From Candidatus Lindowiibacteriota bacterium (GTDB taxonomy: Bacteria; Lindowbacteria; 2-12-FULL-62-27): a stretch of DNA of 14,283 nt. The stretch is from NCBI GenBank assembly GCA_023249255.1, contig JAHFCY010000063.1:1-14283 (forward strand), in the 5' to 3' direction. Numbering within the stretch: the first letter of the stretch is position 1; the number at the start of each line of letters is the position of its first letter. Of the stretch, positions 7,029 through 13,876 are shown one piece after another. Position numbers and translations under genes: made by a program. A model generated the notes under the pieces. That model was not told the DNA's origin, ran no database searches, and saw only the letters and a program-made list of their open reading frames with translations.

Positions 7029-8554
7029 TGCCGGCTCGTCGCGTGGCGGTTTCTGAAACATCGATTCCGGCCCTCCAGCCCTTGCCGCTCAATCCCCGCC
7101 TGTATGAAATCAACACGCGCGTGTGGTTGCGCGAAAATGGCTGGGATTCGCCGGCCGATATACCGGATGCCGTGTTGGACGACTGGGGTTCGCAATTCGA
7201 TATCATCTGGCTCATGGGTGTCTGGGTTCCGAGCGACAAAGGCCGGGAGGTCGCGCGGGCGCACGAGGGTCTTGTGGAGGAAATCAGGCAGGCGCTACCC
7301 GACGTCACCGCTGCGGATATCGTGTCGTCGCCGTATTCGATCAGAGATTATCGTGTGAGTCCCCTGCTCGGCGGCGACCGGGCACTCGAATCGTTTCGGG
7401 CGCGCCTTCATCATCGGGGACTGAGGCTCATCCTCGATCTTGTGCCGAACCACATGGCCATCGACCATCCATGGGTGACCGCGCATCCCGACCGCTTTGT
7501 TCAGGGGACGACGGAGGACATCTCCCGGTCGCCTCAGAATTTTTTCCGGCTCCAGTCAAAAACGAACGTCCGGATTTTCGCGCACGGCAAAGACCCCTAT
7601 TTCGACGGCTGGCAGGATACGGTTCAGATCGACATCTTCAATCCGAAAATGCGCCGCGCCATGATCGAACTTCTCATCGGGCTTGCCGGTGTCTGCGACG
7701 GCGTCCGTTGCGATATGGCCATGCTCCTTCTGAACGACGTCTTCAAGCGCACATGGAACACGCATGTCGTGGAGCCGCCGCCGGTGGAGTTCTGGAAGGA
7801 GGCGGTGGCGGCAGTCAAAATGCACAGGCCCGACTTCATGTTTTTGGCCGAAGTCTACTGGGACCTTGAGGGTTGCCTGCAAGAACTCGGATTCGATTAC
7901 ACCTACGACAAAAAATTGTATGACAGCCTGAGGGAGTGCGCCGTCGATCCCGTCCGCCGGCATCTCAAGTCCCCGCTCGAATTTCAGTCGCGAAGCGCGC
8001 GGATGATCGAGAACCACGACGAAAAACGCGCCGCGAATGTCTTCGAAGGACTTCGGCATCAGGCGGCCGCGATGATCACGTATTCAGTCTCCGGCCTTCG
8101 TTTTTTTCATGAGGGCCAGATGGACGGCCGGAGAGTCAAGATCCCGGTTCAGCTTGCACGCCGCGTGCAGGAGCCGCAGGACGACGGCGTCTCGCTCTTT
8201 TACATAAGGCTTCTCACCGAGCTGGCCGAGGATGTCCTTCTGAACGGTAAATGGCAGATGCTGGATCCGTCCCCGGCATGGGCCGACAATGCCAGCCACG
8301 AAAAAATGTTTGGATTCTGGTGGCAGAAAAATGACGATCTGCGGCTGGTCGTCGTCAATTACGCTCCTCATCCGTCTCAGTGCTATTTTCGTCTTCCGGC
8401 GTCGCGAAGTTTTTCAGGCCCGACCCGGTTTGCGGACCGCCTGAGCGCCCGCGTCTACGACCGGGATGCTGACGATGTCCGATCGCGCGGGATGTATTTC
8501 GACATGTCCGCATGGGATGCGCACCTGTTCCGAGTCGAGCCGATTTCGCGCTGA
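7028..8554 (+). CDS. GH13 (alpha-amylase family) glycoside hydrolase, cytoplasmic
   Basis: This 508-residue protein has a GH13 TIM barrel with all four conserved regions: DLVPNH (Asp137-His142), GVRCDMAM with the nucleophile Asp229, FLAEVYW with the acid/base Glu275, and ENHD with the transition-state stabiliser Asp331. It opens with LYEINTRVWL, the usual first barrel strand. A C-terminal beta domain (about 430-508) ends in DAHLFRVEP. There is no signal peptide, so it should act in the cytoplasm on alpha-glucans, maltodextrins or related alpha-glucosides. The motifs cannot distinguish hydrolase from transglycosidase or isomerase activity. The loop between strands 2 and 3 is long (about 75-120) and contains SPYSIRDYRVSPLLGG. 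The start ATG overlaps the stop of the exported orphan by one base, which implies joint expression of a cytoplasmic enzyme and an envelope protein. Confidence 0.9.
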   Translation: MPARRVAVSETSIPALQPLPLNPRLYEINTRVWLRENGWDSPADIPDAVLDDWGSQFDIIWLMGVWVPSDKGREVARAHEGLVEEIRQALPDVTAADIVSSPYSIRDYRVSPLLGGDRALESFRARLHHRGLRLILDLVPNHMAIDHPWVTAHPDRFVQGTTEDISRSPQNFFRLQSKTNVRIFAHGKDPYFDGWQDTVQIDIFNPKMRRAMIELLIGLAGVCDGVRCDMAMLLLNDVFKRTWNTHVVEPPPVEFWKEAVAAVKMHRPDFMFLAEVYWDLEGCLQELGFDYTYDKKLYDSLRECAVDPVRRHLKSPLEFQSRSARMIENHDEKRAANVFEGLRHQAAAMITYSVSGLRFFHEGQMDGRRVKIPVQLARRVQEPQDDGVSLFYIRLLTELAEDVLLNGKWQMLDPSPAWADNASHEKMFGFWWQKNDDLRLVVVNYAPHPSQCYFRLPASRSFSGPTRFADRLSARVYDRDADDVRSRGMYFDMSAWDAHLFRVEPISR

Positions 8555-8586
8555 TTTATCGGCTGATCCGGCCGTCGTTCGGATTG

Positions 8587-8642
8587 TCAAAGTGATATCA
8601 TGATATCATGATATCACCACTGATATCATGATATCACTTTGA
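8587..8642. promoter_or_regulatory. Array of five TGATATCA palindromes in a perfect inverted repeat; likely operator
   Basis: The 8-bp palindrome TGATATCA occurs at 8593-8600, 8601-8608 and 8609-8616 in direct tandem. After a CCAC spacer it occurs again at 8621-8628 and 8629-8636. The whole block is an inverted repeat with perfect 22-nt arms, 8587-8608 and 8621-8642, around a 12-nt centre. It ends 16 nt before a good -35 box. There is no T-run on either strand, so it is not a normal terminator. Tandem 8-bp palindromes are the known arrangement of met boxes bound by the ribbon-helix-helix repressor MetJ, and antitoxins of that fold bind similar arrays. A cooperative dimeric repressor is therefore the best reading. 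No regulator gene lies in the window. Confidence 0.7.
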
Positions 8643-8658
8643 AAAGGCCCCCGTTTTC

Positions 8659-8687
8659 TTGACGTTCCCTGGCCCCTTGTGTACACT
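8659..8687 (+). promoter_or_regulatory. Sigma70-type promoter for the ferredoxin gene
   Basis: TTGACG (8659-8664) and TACACT (8682-8687) are separated by exactly 17 bases. They match the consensus boxes at 5 of 6 and 4 of 6 positions. The expected transcription start falls at about 8693-8695, on the ATG at 8694, so the mRNA may be leaderless. This agrees with the absence of a Shine-Dalgarno sequence. Confidence 0.65.
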
Positions 8688-8693
8688 CCAGCC

Positions 8694-9071
8694 ATGATTG
8701 ATTATGCGACTGAGACGAATCCGAATGCGCCTTCGCCCGTCAAGCTTGAACCGATGTCGCCGGGCGATGGCAAGAGCGTCCGCAAGAAGAGGCCGAAACA
8801 GATCGCGCTGGTGATTGAAAGTTGTACCGGCTGTTCCGGCGCGCCGGCCTGCATTCAGTATTGTCCCATTGAGTCCTGCATGTACTGGGTGCCGGATGAA
8901 CACCACGCGCCTTTTGGAACGATTCAGGTTGATCCCAATCTCTGCATCGGTTGTAAAAAATGTACAACGCAGGGGCCGGATGACACGTTTTTGGAGGGAT
9001 GCCCCTGGGACGCCATCACGATGGTTGCATCTGAAGAATACGAAGTACGGTTCGGACCTGTGAAACCATGA
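8694..9071 (+). CDS. Ferredoxin with two [4Fe-4S] clusters and non-standard cysteine spacing
   Basis: This 125-residue soluble protein has a charged N-terminal extension (1-36) and a two-cluster ferredoxin fold. The first set is Cys44-x2-Cys47-x5-Cys53-x3-Cys57-Pro. The second is Cys84-x2-Cys87-x2-Cys90-x12-Cys103-Pro. The usual bacterial pattern is C-x2-C-x2-C-x3-CP in both halves, so both halves carry loop insertions (SGAPA and TTQGPDDTFLEG). Cys62 is an extra cysteine. In the family, the last Cys of each set normally ligates the other cluster. It likely carries electrons between enzymes; the partner is not in this window. ATG 8694 is preferred over GTG 8679, because the GTG would lie in the spacer and -10 region of the predicted promoter. 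Its stop overlaps the next ATG by four bases. Confidence 0.9.
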   Translation: MIDYATETNPNAPSPVKLEPMSPGDGKSVRKKRPKQIALVIESCTGCSGAPACIQYCPIESCMYWVPDEHHAPFGTIQVDPNLCIGCKKCTTQGPDDTFLEGCPWDAITMVASEEYEVRFGPVKP

Positions 9072-9682
9072 TTCGTCAGTCAGTGGTTGCGATCCTGTGC
9101 GTGTTCTTCATGACGGGATGGGGTACCCCGGTTCGATGCGCGCAAATCCCGCCGGTTGATACGTCCACCCCGCCCGCGCCGGCAGTCAAGTCTCCCGCTC
9201 CGATGTCCCCCGATGAGGAGAAAACACTTGCCGAATCCAAGTGGCAGGATATCAATGCGGCCATGCGGAATATTAAATCGTTTTCGGATAAAAAACAGTT
9301 TCCATTGATTGCGGCGGAGTCCGCCAAAATTCGCGATGGAGTTCAGTGGATGGTCGACCACCCGGGTCCACTTTCCGCCGATGATCAGGCCGGCCTGGCC
9401 GGCGTCCAGACGCACATTCGCGAATTTTGCGAGATGCTCGATCAGGAATCATCCAAAGGCAATGAGATGACCATCAAGTTGTGCCATCGAAAGCTCAGCG
9501 AGTACATCCAGAGCGCGAGCGCGATTTACCACACGCCGCCCAAAGTGAAAGCCAATCAGGGAGCCAATCCGAAATCAGATGCTGAAACCCCCAAGGCGAC
9601 CGGGGAAAAGCCGCCCGCGATGTCTGACACGCCGGCCAAAACCAAACCGTCCAGCCCCGCCCCGTCCGAAAAAAAGAAGTAG
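9068..9682 (+). CDS. Exported helical protein with Pro/Ala/Lys-rich ends, function unknown
   Basis: This 204-residue protein starts with a signal peptide (MIRQSVVAILCVFFMTGWGT, cleavage near residue 25). A Pro-rich stretch (29-48) is followed by a helical core at about 49-155 and a low-complexity Pro/Lys/Ala tail (156-204). The core shows the heptad-like pattern of a four-helix bundle (WQDINAAMRNIKSF, FPLIAAESAKIRDGVQWM, LAGVQTHIREFCEML, IKLCHRKLSEYIQSA). The core resembles cytochrome c'/b562-type bundles only in shape: there is no CxxCH haem motif. Two core cysteines, Cys121 and Cys139, may pair. The ATGA overlap with the ferredoxin gene implies co-translation, but a cytoplasmic ferredoxin and an exported protein need not interact. 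No named family is recognised. Confidence 0.65.
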   Translation: MIRQSVVAILCVFFMTGWGTPVRCAQIPPVDTSTPPAPAVKSPAPMSPDEEKTLAESKWQDINAAMRNIKSFSDKKQFPLIAAESAKIRDGVQWMVDHPGPLSADDQAGLAGVQTHIREFCEMLDQESSKGNEMTIKLCHRKLSEYIQSASAIYHTPPKVKANQGANPKSDAETPKATGEKPPAMSDTPAKTKPSSPAPSEKKK

Positions 9683-9694
9683 CCGCTTAGCGGC
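9682..9694. terminator. Small hairpin shared by two convergent stop codons
   Basis: GCCGC (9682-9686) and GCGGC (9690-9694) flank TTA to make a five-base-pair stem with a three-base loop. It overlaps the last base of the plus-strand stop TAG (9680-9682) and contains the minus-strand stop (TTA, 9687-9689). It could be a bidirectional terminator, but the stem is short and no T-run follows on either strand. Confidence 0.3.
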
Positions 9695-10109
9695 CCACGC
9701 CCATCCCGAATTCGTAGACAAGATCGCCGCCGTGATCGGCTGTGGCGGCCAGGACGCCGACGGCGACAAGCCAGAGTACGATCAGTATCCATTCCCGCCG
9801 CCTGCCTGCCAGGATGCGCCAGATTGAAAGAGCGGTGAAGAGGCCGCACGTCCAGAATCCAAGTTCCTTGTGTTCCGCGAGCGTTTCCCATGCCGGGGGA
9901 ACATGGGGAGCGGTTTTTTGCGCGAGAAGACCCAATCCCAGCGCGGCCCACGCCGAGAGAGTCCCGGTCCACAAAAACCACGGAGCGGATTCAGCGATCC
10001 ATGCCGGCGACTTGGCGAACTTTGATCCAAGCGCGACAAACCAGCCGACGATCAGAATCGCAATCGGAAAATGAACCGCGATCGGATGCAGACGATAAAG
10101 GTCTTCCAT
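9687..10109 (-). CDS. Four-helix membrane protein, DUF2231-like
   Basis: This 140-residue integral membrane protein has four predicted helices at about 9-30, 43-63, 82-102 and 107-123. It starts with LHPIAVHFPIAILI and ends with GGDLVYEFGMGV, the two conserved blocks I associate with DUF2231. His8 and His13 in the first helix and His126 near the end of helix 4 are candidate haem or metal ligands. The family function is not established; members often sit near cytochrome and metal-handling genes. Translation starts at 10109 after CGGGAGAG, 12 nt past the stop of the upstream small exported protein. It is the last gene of a run beginning with cusB and cusA, which suggests a role in copper handling or envelope redox balance. 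That role is inference. Confidence 0.8.
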   Translation of the reverse strand: MEDLYRLHPIAVHFPIAILIVGWFVALGSKFAKSPAWIAESAPWFLWTGTLSAWAALGLGLLAQKTAPHVPPAWETLAEHKELGFWTCGLFTALSIWRILAGRRREWILIVLWLVAVGVLAATADHGGDLVYEFGMGVGR

Positions 10110-10121
10110 CAGCTCTCCCGG

Positions 10122-10559
10122 TTATTTGGCCTTTTCGACGGATTCCACCATCAGGGCGTTCAGCCCGCCGCGCGTGTAGAGGTCACCCTTGATTGTCACC
10201 ATTTGCCCGGCCAGATTCTTCACGCCATCAAACGCCTTCTCATCTTCGTGGCTGGGGACCAGCAAATACACTTTGCCGTTTTTGGTCAACAGTCCCGCGG
10301 GTGCTCCGCCCTTCACGCAGGCCGCCGCACACTCCGCGTGCTTGGCTCCTTTTGCCTGCTCTGGTATGAAACAGGCCATATCGAGGATTTCGCCCTGCAT
10401 CGTCACGTCTTCTCCGCCGCCCGCTTCTCCCTTGTCTTTGGCCGCGGTCGTCGTGTCGGCCATCGCCATCCCGTGCTTGTGTTCGTGGCCGAGCGCGAGA
10501 TTGGCGGTTACGCCAAGCGCCATGGCTGCAATCACAACGCCGATAAACATCCGTTTCAT
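10122..10559 (-). CDS. Small exported Cys/His protein in the cus operon
   Basis: This 145-residue protein has a signal peptide (MKRMFIGVVIAAMALGVTAN, cleavage near residue 24). The mature N-terminus is His/Met-rich (HEHKHGMAM), followed by a Gly/Lys linker. A conserved-looking domain (about 51-145) follows. It contains DMACF, then KHAECAAAC, giving Cys63, His74, Cys77 and Cys81. It ends with a strand-turn-strand stretch, MVTIKGDLYTRGGLNALMV, that looks like a small OB-type barrel. I have seen similar C-x-n-H-x2-C-x3-C exported proteins in several environmental phyla but know no assigned function. Start choice is firm: AGGAGG lies nine bases upstream and the ATG overlaps the cusA stop as ATGA. 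A periplasmic Cu(I) or thiol role is suggested by the ligands and by the operon. Confidence 0.8.
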   Translation of the reverse strand: MKRMFIGVVIAAMALGVTANLALGHEHKHGMAMADTTTAAKDKGEAGGGEDVTMQGEILDMACFIPEQAKGAKHAECAAACVKGGAPAGLLTKNGKVYLLVPSHEDEKAFDGVKNLAGQMVTIKGDLYTRGGLNALMVESVEKAK

Positions 10560-13500
10560 GAAAGTGTTCCTCCTGCAATCGAATTTCCGCTCTTTCGAAA
10601 AGCGCGGGCTTTCCATATTTTGTAAATCGCCGGATAAATCAGAAGTTCCAGCAAAAACGACGACAAAATTCCACCGACCATCGGCGCGGCAATTCGTTTC
10701 ATCACGTCCGCGCCTGCCTCGCCCAATCCCGCCCACATGATCGGTAGAAGTCCCATGAACATCACGCCGACCGTCATCACTTTCGGCCGAATCCGTTTCA
10801 CGGCGCCCTCGTGGATGGACTCCTCCAGATCCGCCATCGTGCGCATCCGGCCTTCACGCACGCGGGCGTTGTACGCCAGTTCCAGATAGAGCAGCATGAT
10901 CACGCCAGTTTCGGCATCGACACCTGCCAGCGCCAGAAGCCCGACCCAGACGGCAACCGAGAGATTGTACTCGAGATACCACAGAAGCCATGCCGCGCCT
11001 ATGAGGGAAAACGGAACGGCCAGTATCACGATCATCGTTTTCGCCGCGGACTTCGTGTTGAGATAGAGCAGGAGAAAGATCATGAAAAGTGTGAGCGGCA
11101 CGACCCACGAAAGCCTTTCTTTGGCCCGTTCGAGATATCGAAACTGCCCGGCCCATTCGAGATGAACGCCCGGAGGAAGGCTTACTTTTTGCCGCACAAC
11201 TTCCTGCGCCTCCTTCACGTACCCGCCGAGATCGCGGTCTTTCACATCGACGAAGACATAACCGGCGAGAGAGCCGTCCTCGTTGCGGACATCCGGCGGA
11301 CCTTGCCGCGTCTGGATGCGGGCAAGTTGTCCGATCGGAACCTGCGCGCCGGTCGGAGTTGCAACGCGAATCCGGGCGAGCTTGTCAAGATTGTCGCGAA
11401 AATCCCGCGGGTAGCGAATGTTGACGGTGTATCGTTCGCGGCGTTCAATGGTCGTCGTGACGTTCATCCCGCCGATCGCCGACTCGATCATGTCTTCAAC
11501 CTCGCCGACCGTCAGCCCATAGCGCGCGATTTCGTTCCGGTCAATGTCAAAATCAAGGTAACTCCCGCCCGTCACGCGTTCGGCAAAGACCGATCGGGTG
11601 CCCGCGACGTCCTTCAACGCGTGCTCGATCTGCTCGGACGTCTCGCCGATGAGCGCAAGGTCCGGGCCGAGGACTTTGACGCCGATGGGAGATCGCACAC
11701 CGGTCGTCAGCATTTCGATCCGCGTCTGAATCGGCATCCACCAGATGTTCGGCATTCCCGGAAATTGCAGGTGAGCGTCCATTTCTTCCTTGAGCTTTTC
11801 GACAGTCATTCCTTCCCGCCACTGGTCCGTCGGTTTCAACGTGATGATCGACTCGACCATCATGATCGGCGATGGATCGGTGGCCGATTCGAACCGCCCG
11901 ATCTTGCTGAAGACGTGTTCCACTTCGGGGAACCCGCTGACAATTTTACCGATTGTGTTGATCGCCTGTCCGGCCTGTGTGATCGATAGGCCCGGCAGGG
12001 CGGTCGGCATGTAGAGGAACGATCCTTCCCAGAGCGGCGGCATGAATTCCGATCCGATACCGTTCACGAACGTTCGCGCGAGCCGGCCAGTTTTCTCGTT
12101 GGTTCCGCCAAGCCGCGTGATGATGGGATCCAGGCTCTGCCGCAGACTTGACGGAAGGCCGGTGAAAACAGGGATTGAGAGGATGAGACTTAAGACGGCC
12201 GCGCCGATGATGATATCGGGCCGCCGCAATACAAATCGCACGCAAGGATCGTACGCCCGCCGGAGCCACCGGCTGACCGGATGGCGGTCTTCGGGATGGA
12301 TTTCGCCGCCCCAGAGAATGTTCGCGATCTTTGATCTCCACGCCGATGAAAAACGATACACACGGCCTGGCAGAAACGTCGTCAGCAGGGCCGGCGCGAG
12401 CGTGACGGCGACCAGCGCACCGAAGGCCATCGAGAAATTTTTGGTGAACGCAAGCGGTTTGAACATCCGCCCTTCCTGTCCTTCAAGCGTGAAAATCGGA
12501 ACGAACGACACGGCCACGACAAGCAGGGAAAAGAAAATCGACGGTCCGACATCCTGCGCGGCCTCGATCAGCACGTCGGCCGCCGGCCGTACCCGGCCCT
12601 CGCGGTCCCACACTTCGAGCCGCTTGTGCGCGTTTTCGACGAGAATGATCGCCGCGTCCACCATCGCGCCGATCGCGATCGCAATGCCGCCGAGCGACAT
12701 GATGTTGGACGTAAGACCGGTGAAATACATCGGAATGAATCCGAGGATGATGGCGACAGGCAAAGACAGGATTGGAATGATTGAAGTCCGCACGTGCCAG
12801 AGGAAGAAGAAGATGACCAGCGCGACGACAATCATTTCCTCCGTGAGTTTGTGTTTCAGCGTGTGAATGGACGAGAGAATGAGATCGGACCGGTCATAGA
12901 CGATCTCGACGCGCGCGCCCGGCGGCATGGACGGCTCCATGGATTTTAATTTGTCTTTCACTCGATTGATTACCGTCAGCGCGTTTTCGCCGTAGCGCAT
13001 GACGACCAGTCCGCCGACAACTTCGCCTTTGCCATCGAGATCGACCACGCCGCGCCGCATCTCCGGACCTATGTGCACGCGTGCCACATCCCGGACGAGG
13101 ACAGGCGTGCCGTTATGCACGGCGACTGCGATTTTTTCGATGTCCTCCACTGATTGAATGTATCCGCGTCCGCGGATCATGTACTCACGTTCGGCCATTT
13201 CGAGAACGCGTCCGCCGACGTTGTTGTTCGACATCCGGATCGCGTCCATGACGTTTTTCAGCGGGATGCCATAAGCGAGCAGGGCGTCGGGATCGACTTC
13301 GACCTGATACTGTTTCTCAAATCCGCCGACCGTTGCGACCTCCGCAACGCCTTCGACGCTTGCAAGCGCGTAGCGTAGCGTCCAGTCCTGGAACGTCCGA
13401 AGTTGTGCGAGATCGTTCTTGCCGGATTCGTCGACCAGCGCGTATTCAAGGACCCAACCGACGCCCGTCGCATCCGGCCCGATCTGCGGCCGCACGCCGG

Positions 13501-13867
13501 CCGGGAGCCGCGCCAGCGATGCGTTCAGATATTCGAGCACGCGCGAACGCGCCCAGTAGATGTCCGTGCCATCCTCGAAAATCACGTAGACGAATGAAAT
13601 TCCAAAAAACGACTGCCCGCGCACGTACTGCACTTTCGGAGCGGACAGAAGAGACGTGACGATCGGATACGTAATCTGATCCTCGACGAGGTCCGGCGCG
13701 CGTCCTTCCCATTCGGTCACGAGGATCACCTGTACATCCGACAAATCCGGAATTGCGTCAAGCGGAAGATGCCGAAGGCACCAGAGTCCGGCGATGACGA
13801 AAAATATTGTCAGCGTGAAAACGATGAATCGGTTTCGCGCACACCACGCGATCAGTTTTTCAATCAT
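10556..13867 (-). CDS. cusA: CusA-type Cu(I)/Ag(I) efflux RND transporter
   Basis: This 1103-residue inner-membrane pump of the heavy-metal RND family has the expected two-repeat layout: TM1 at 14-32, a large periplasmic loop, TM2-6 at about 340-500, a second loop, and TM8-12 near the C-terminus. The CusA methionine triad is present: Met620 in LYMP, Met670 in IMMVE and Met719 in RIEML. The spacing of 50 and 49 residues is identical to M573, M623 and M672 of E. coli CusA as I recall it. Proton-relay residues are kept: Asp404 (GAMVDAA), Glu986 (GVDAETGV) and Lys1029 (RPKVMT). The pump expels monovalent copper or silver from the periplasm or cytoplasm through CusB and an outer-membrane channel. 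It starts 9 nt after the cusB stop. It is longer than E. coli CusA (1047), mostly through about 33 extra residues near 572-604. Confidence 0.95.
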   Translation of the reverse strand: MIEKLIAWCARNRFIVFTLTIFFVIAGLWCLRHLPLDAIPDLSDVQVILVTEWEGRAPDLVEDQITYPIVTSLLSAPKVQYVRGQSFFGISFVYVIFEDGTDIYWARSRVLEYLNASLARLPAGVRPQIGPDATGVGWVLEYALVDESGKNDLAQLRTFQDWTLRYALASVEGVAEVATVGGFEKQYQVEVDPDALLAYGIPLKNVMDAIRMSNNNVGGRVLEMAEREYMIRGRGYIQSVEDIEKIAVAVHNGTPVLVRDVARVHIGPEMRRGVVDLDGKGEVVGGLVVMRYGENALTVINRVKDKLKSMEPSMPPGARVEIVYDRSDLILSSIHTLKHKLTEEMIVVALVIFFFLWHVRTSIIPILSLPVAIILGFIPMYFTGLTSNIMSLGGIAIAIGAMVDAAIILVENAHKRLEVWDREGRVRPAADVLIEAAQDVGPSIFFSLLVVAVSFVPIFTLEGQEGRMFKPLAFTKNFSMAFGALVAVTLAPALLTTFLPGRVYRFSSAWRSKIANILWGGEIHPEDRHPVSRWLRRAYDPCVRFVLRRPDIIIGAAVLSLILSIPVFTGLPSSLRQSLDPIITRLGGTNEKTGRLARTFVNGIGSEFMPPLWEGSFLYMPTALPGLSITQAGQAINTIGKIVSGFPEVEHVFSKIGRFESATDPSPIMMVESIITLKPTDQWREGMTVEKLKEEMDAHLQFPGMPNIWWMPIQTRIEMLTTGVRSPIGVKVLGPDLALIGETSEQIEHALKDVAGTRSVFAERVTGGSYLDFDIDRNEIARYGLTVGEVEDMIESAIGGMNVTTTIERRERYTVNIRYPRDFRDNLDKLARIRVATPTGAQVPIGQLARIQTRQGPPDVRNEDGSLAGYVFVDVKDRDLGGYVKEAQEVVRQKVSLPPGVHLEWAGQFRYLERAKERLSWVVPLTLFMIFLLLYLNTKSAAKTMIVILAVPFSLIGAAWLLWYLEYNLSVAVWVGLLALAGVDAETGVIMLLYLELAYNARVREGRMRTMADLEESIHEGAVKRIRPKVMTVGVMFMGLLPIMWAGLGEAGADVMKRIAAPMVGGILSSFLLELLIYPAIYKIWKARAFRKSGNSIAGGTLS
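10569..10574 (-). promoter_or_regulatory. Strong ribosome binding site within the end of cusA
   Basis: The minus strand reads AGGAGG here, nine bases before the ATG at 10559. This fixes the start of the small exported protein. It rules out the longer frame, which extends upstream to 10736 inside cusA and would lack a signal peptide at its start. Confidence 0.8.
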
Positions 13868-13876
13868 GGCGCGTCG

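Noticed and set aside
8593-8636. TGATATCA array considered as a CRISPR or a transcription terminator
   Set aside because: Units of eight bases without unique spacers do not make a CRISPR. A terminator would need a T-run after the stem, and neither strand has one.
9068-9682. Secreted helical protein considered as a cytochrome c' or b562
   Set aside because: There is no CxxCH motif, and the Met/His pair needed for b562-type haem binding cannot be placed with confidence.
10560-10736. Upstream extension of the small exported protein to about 10736
   Set aside because: The extension lies wholly inside cusA, would bury the signal peptide, and is contradicted by AGGAGG nine bases before the ATG at 10559.
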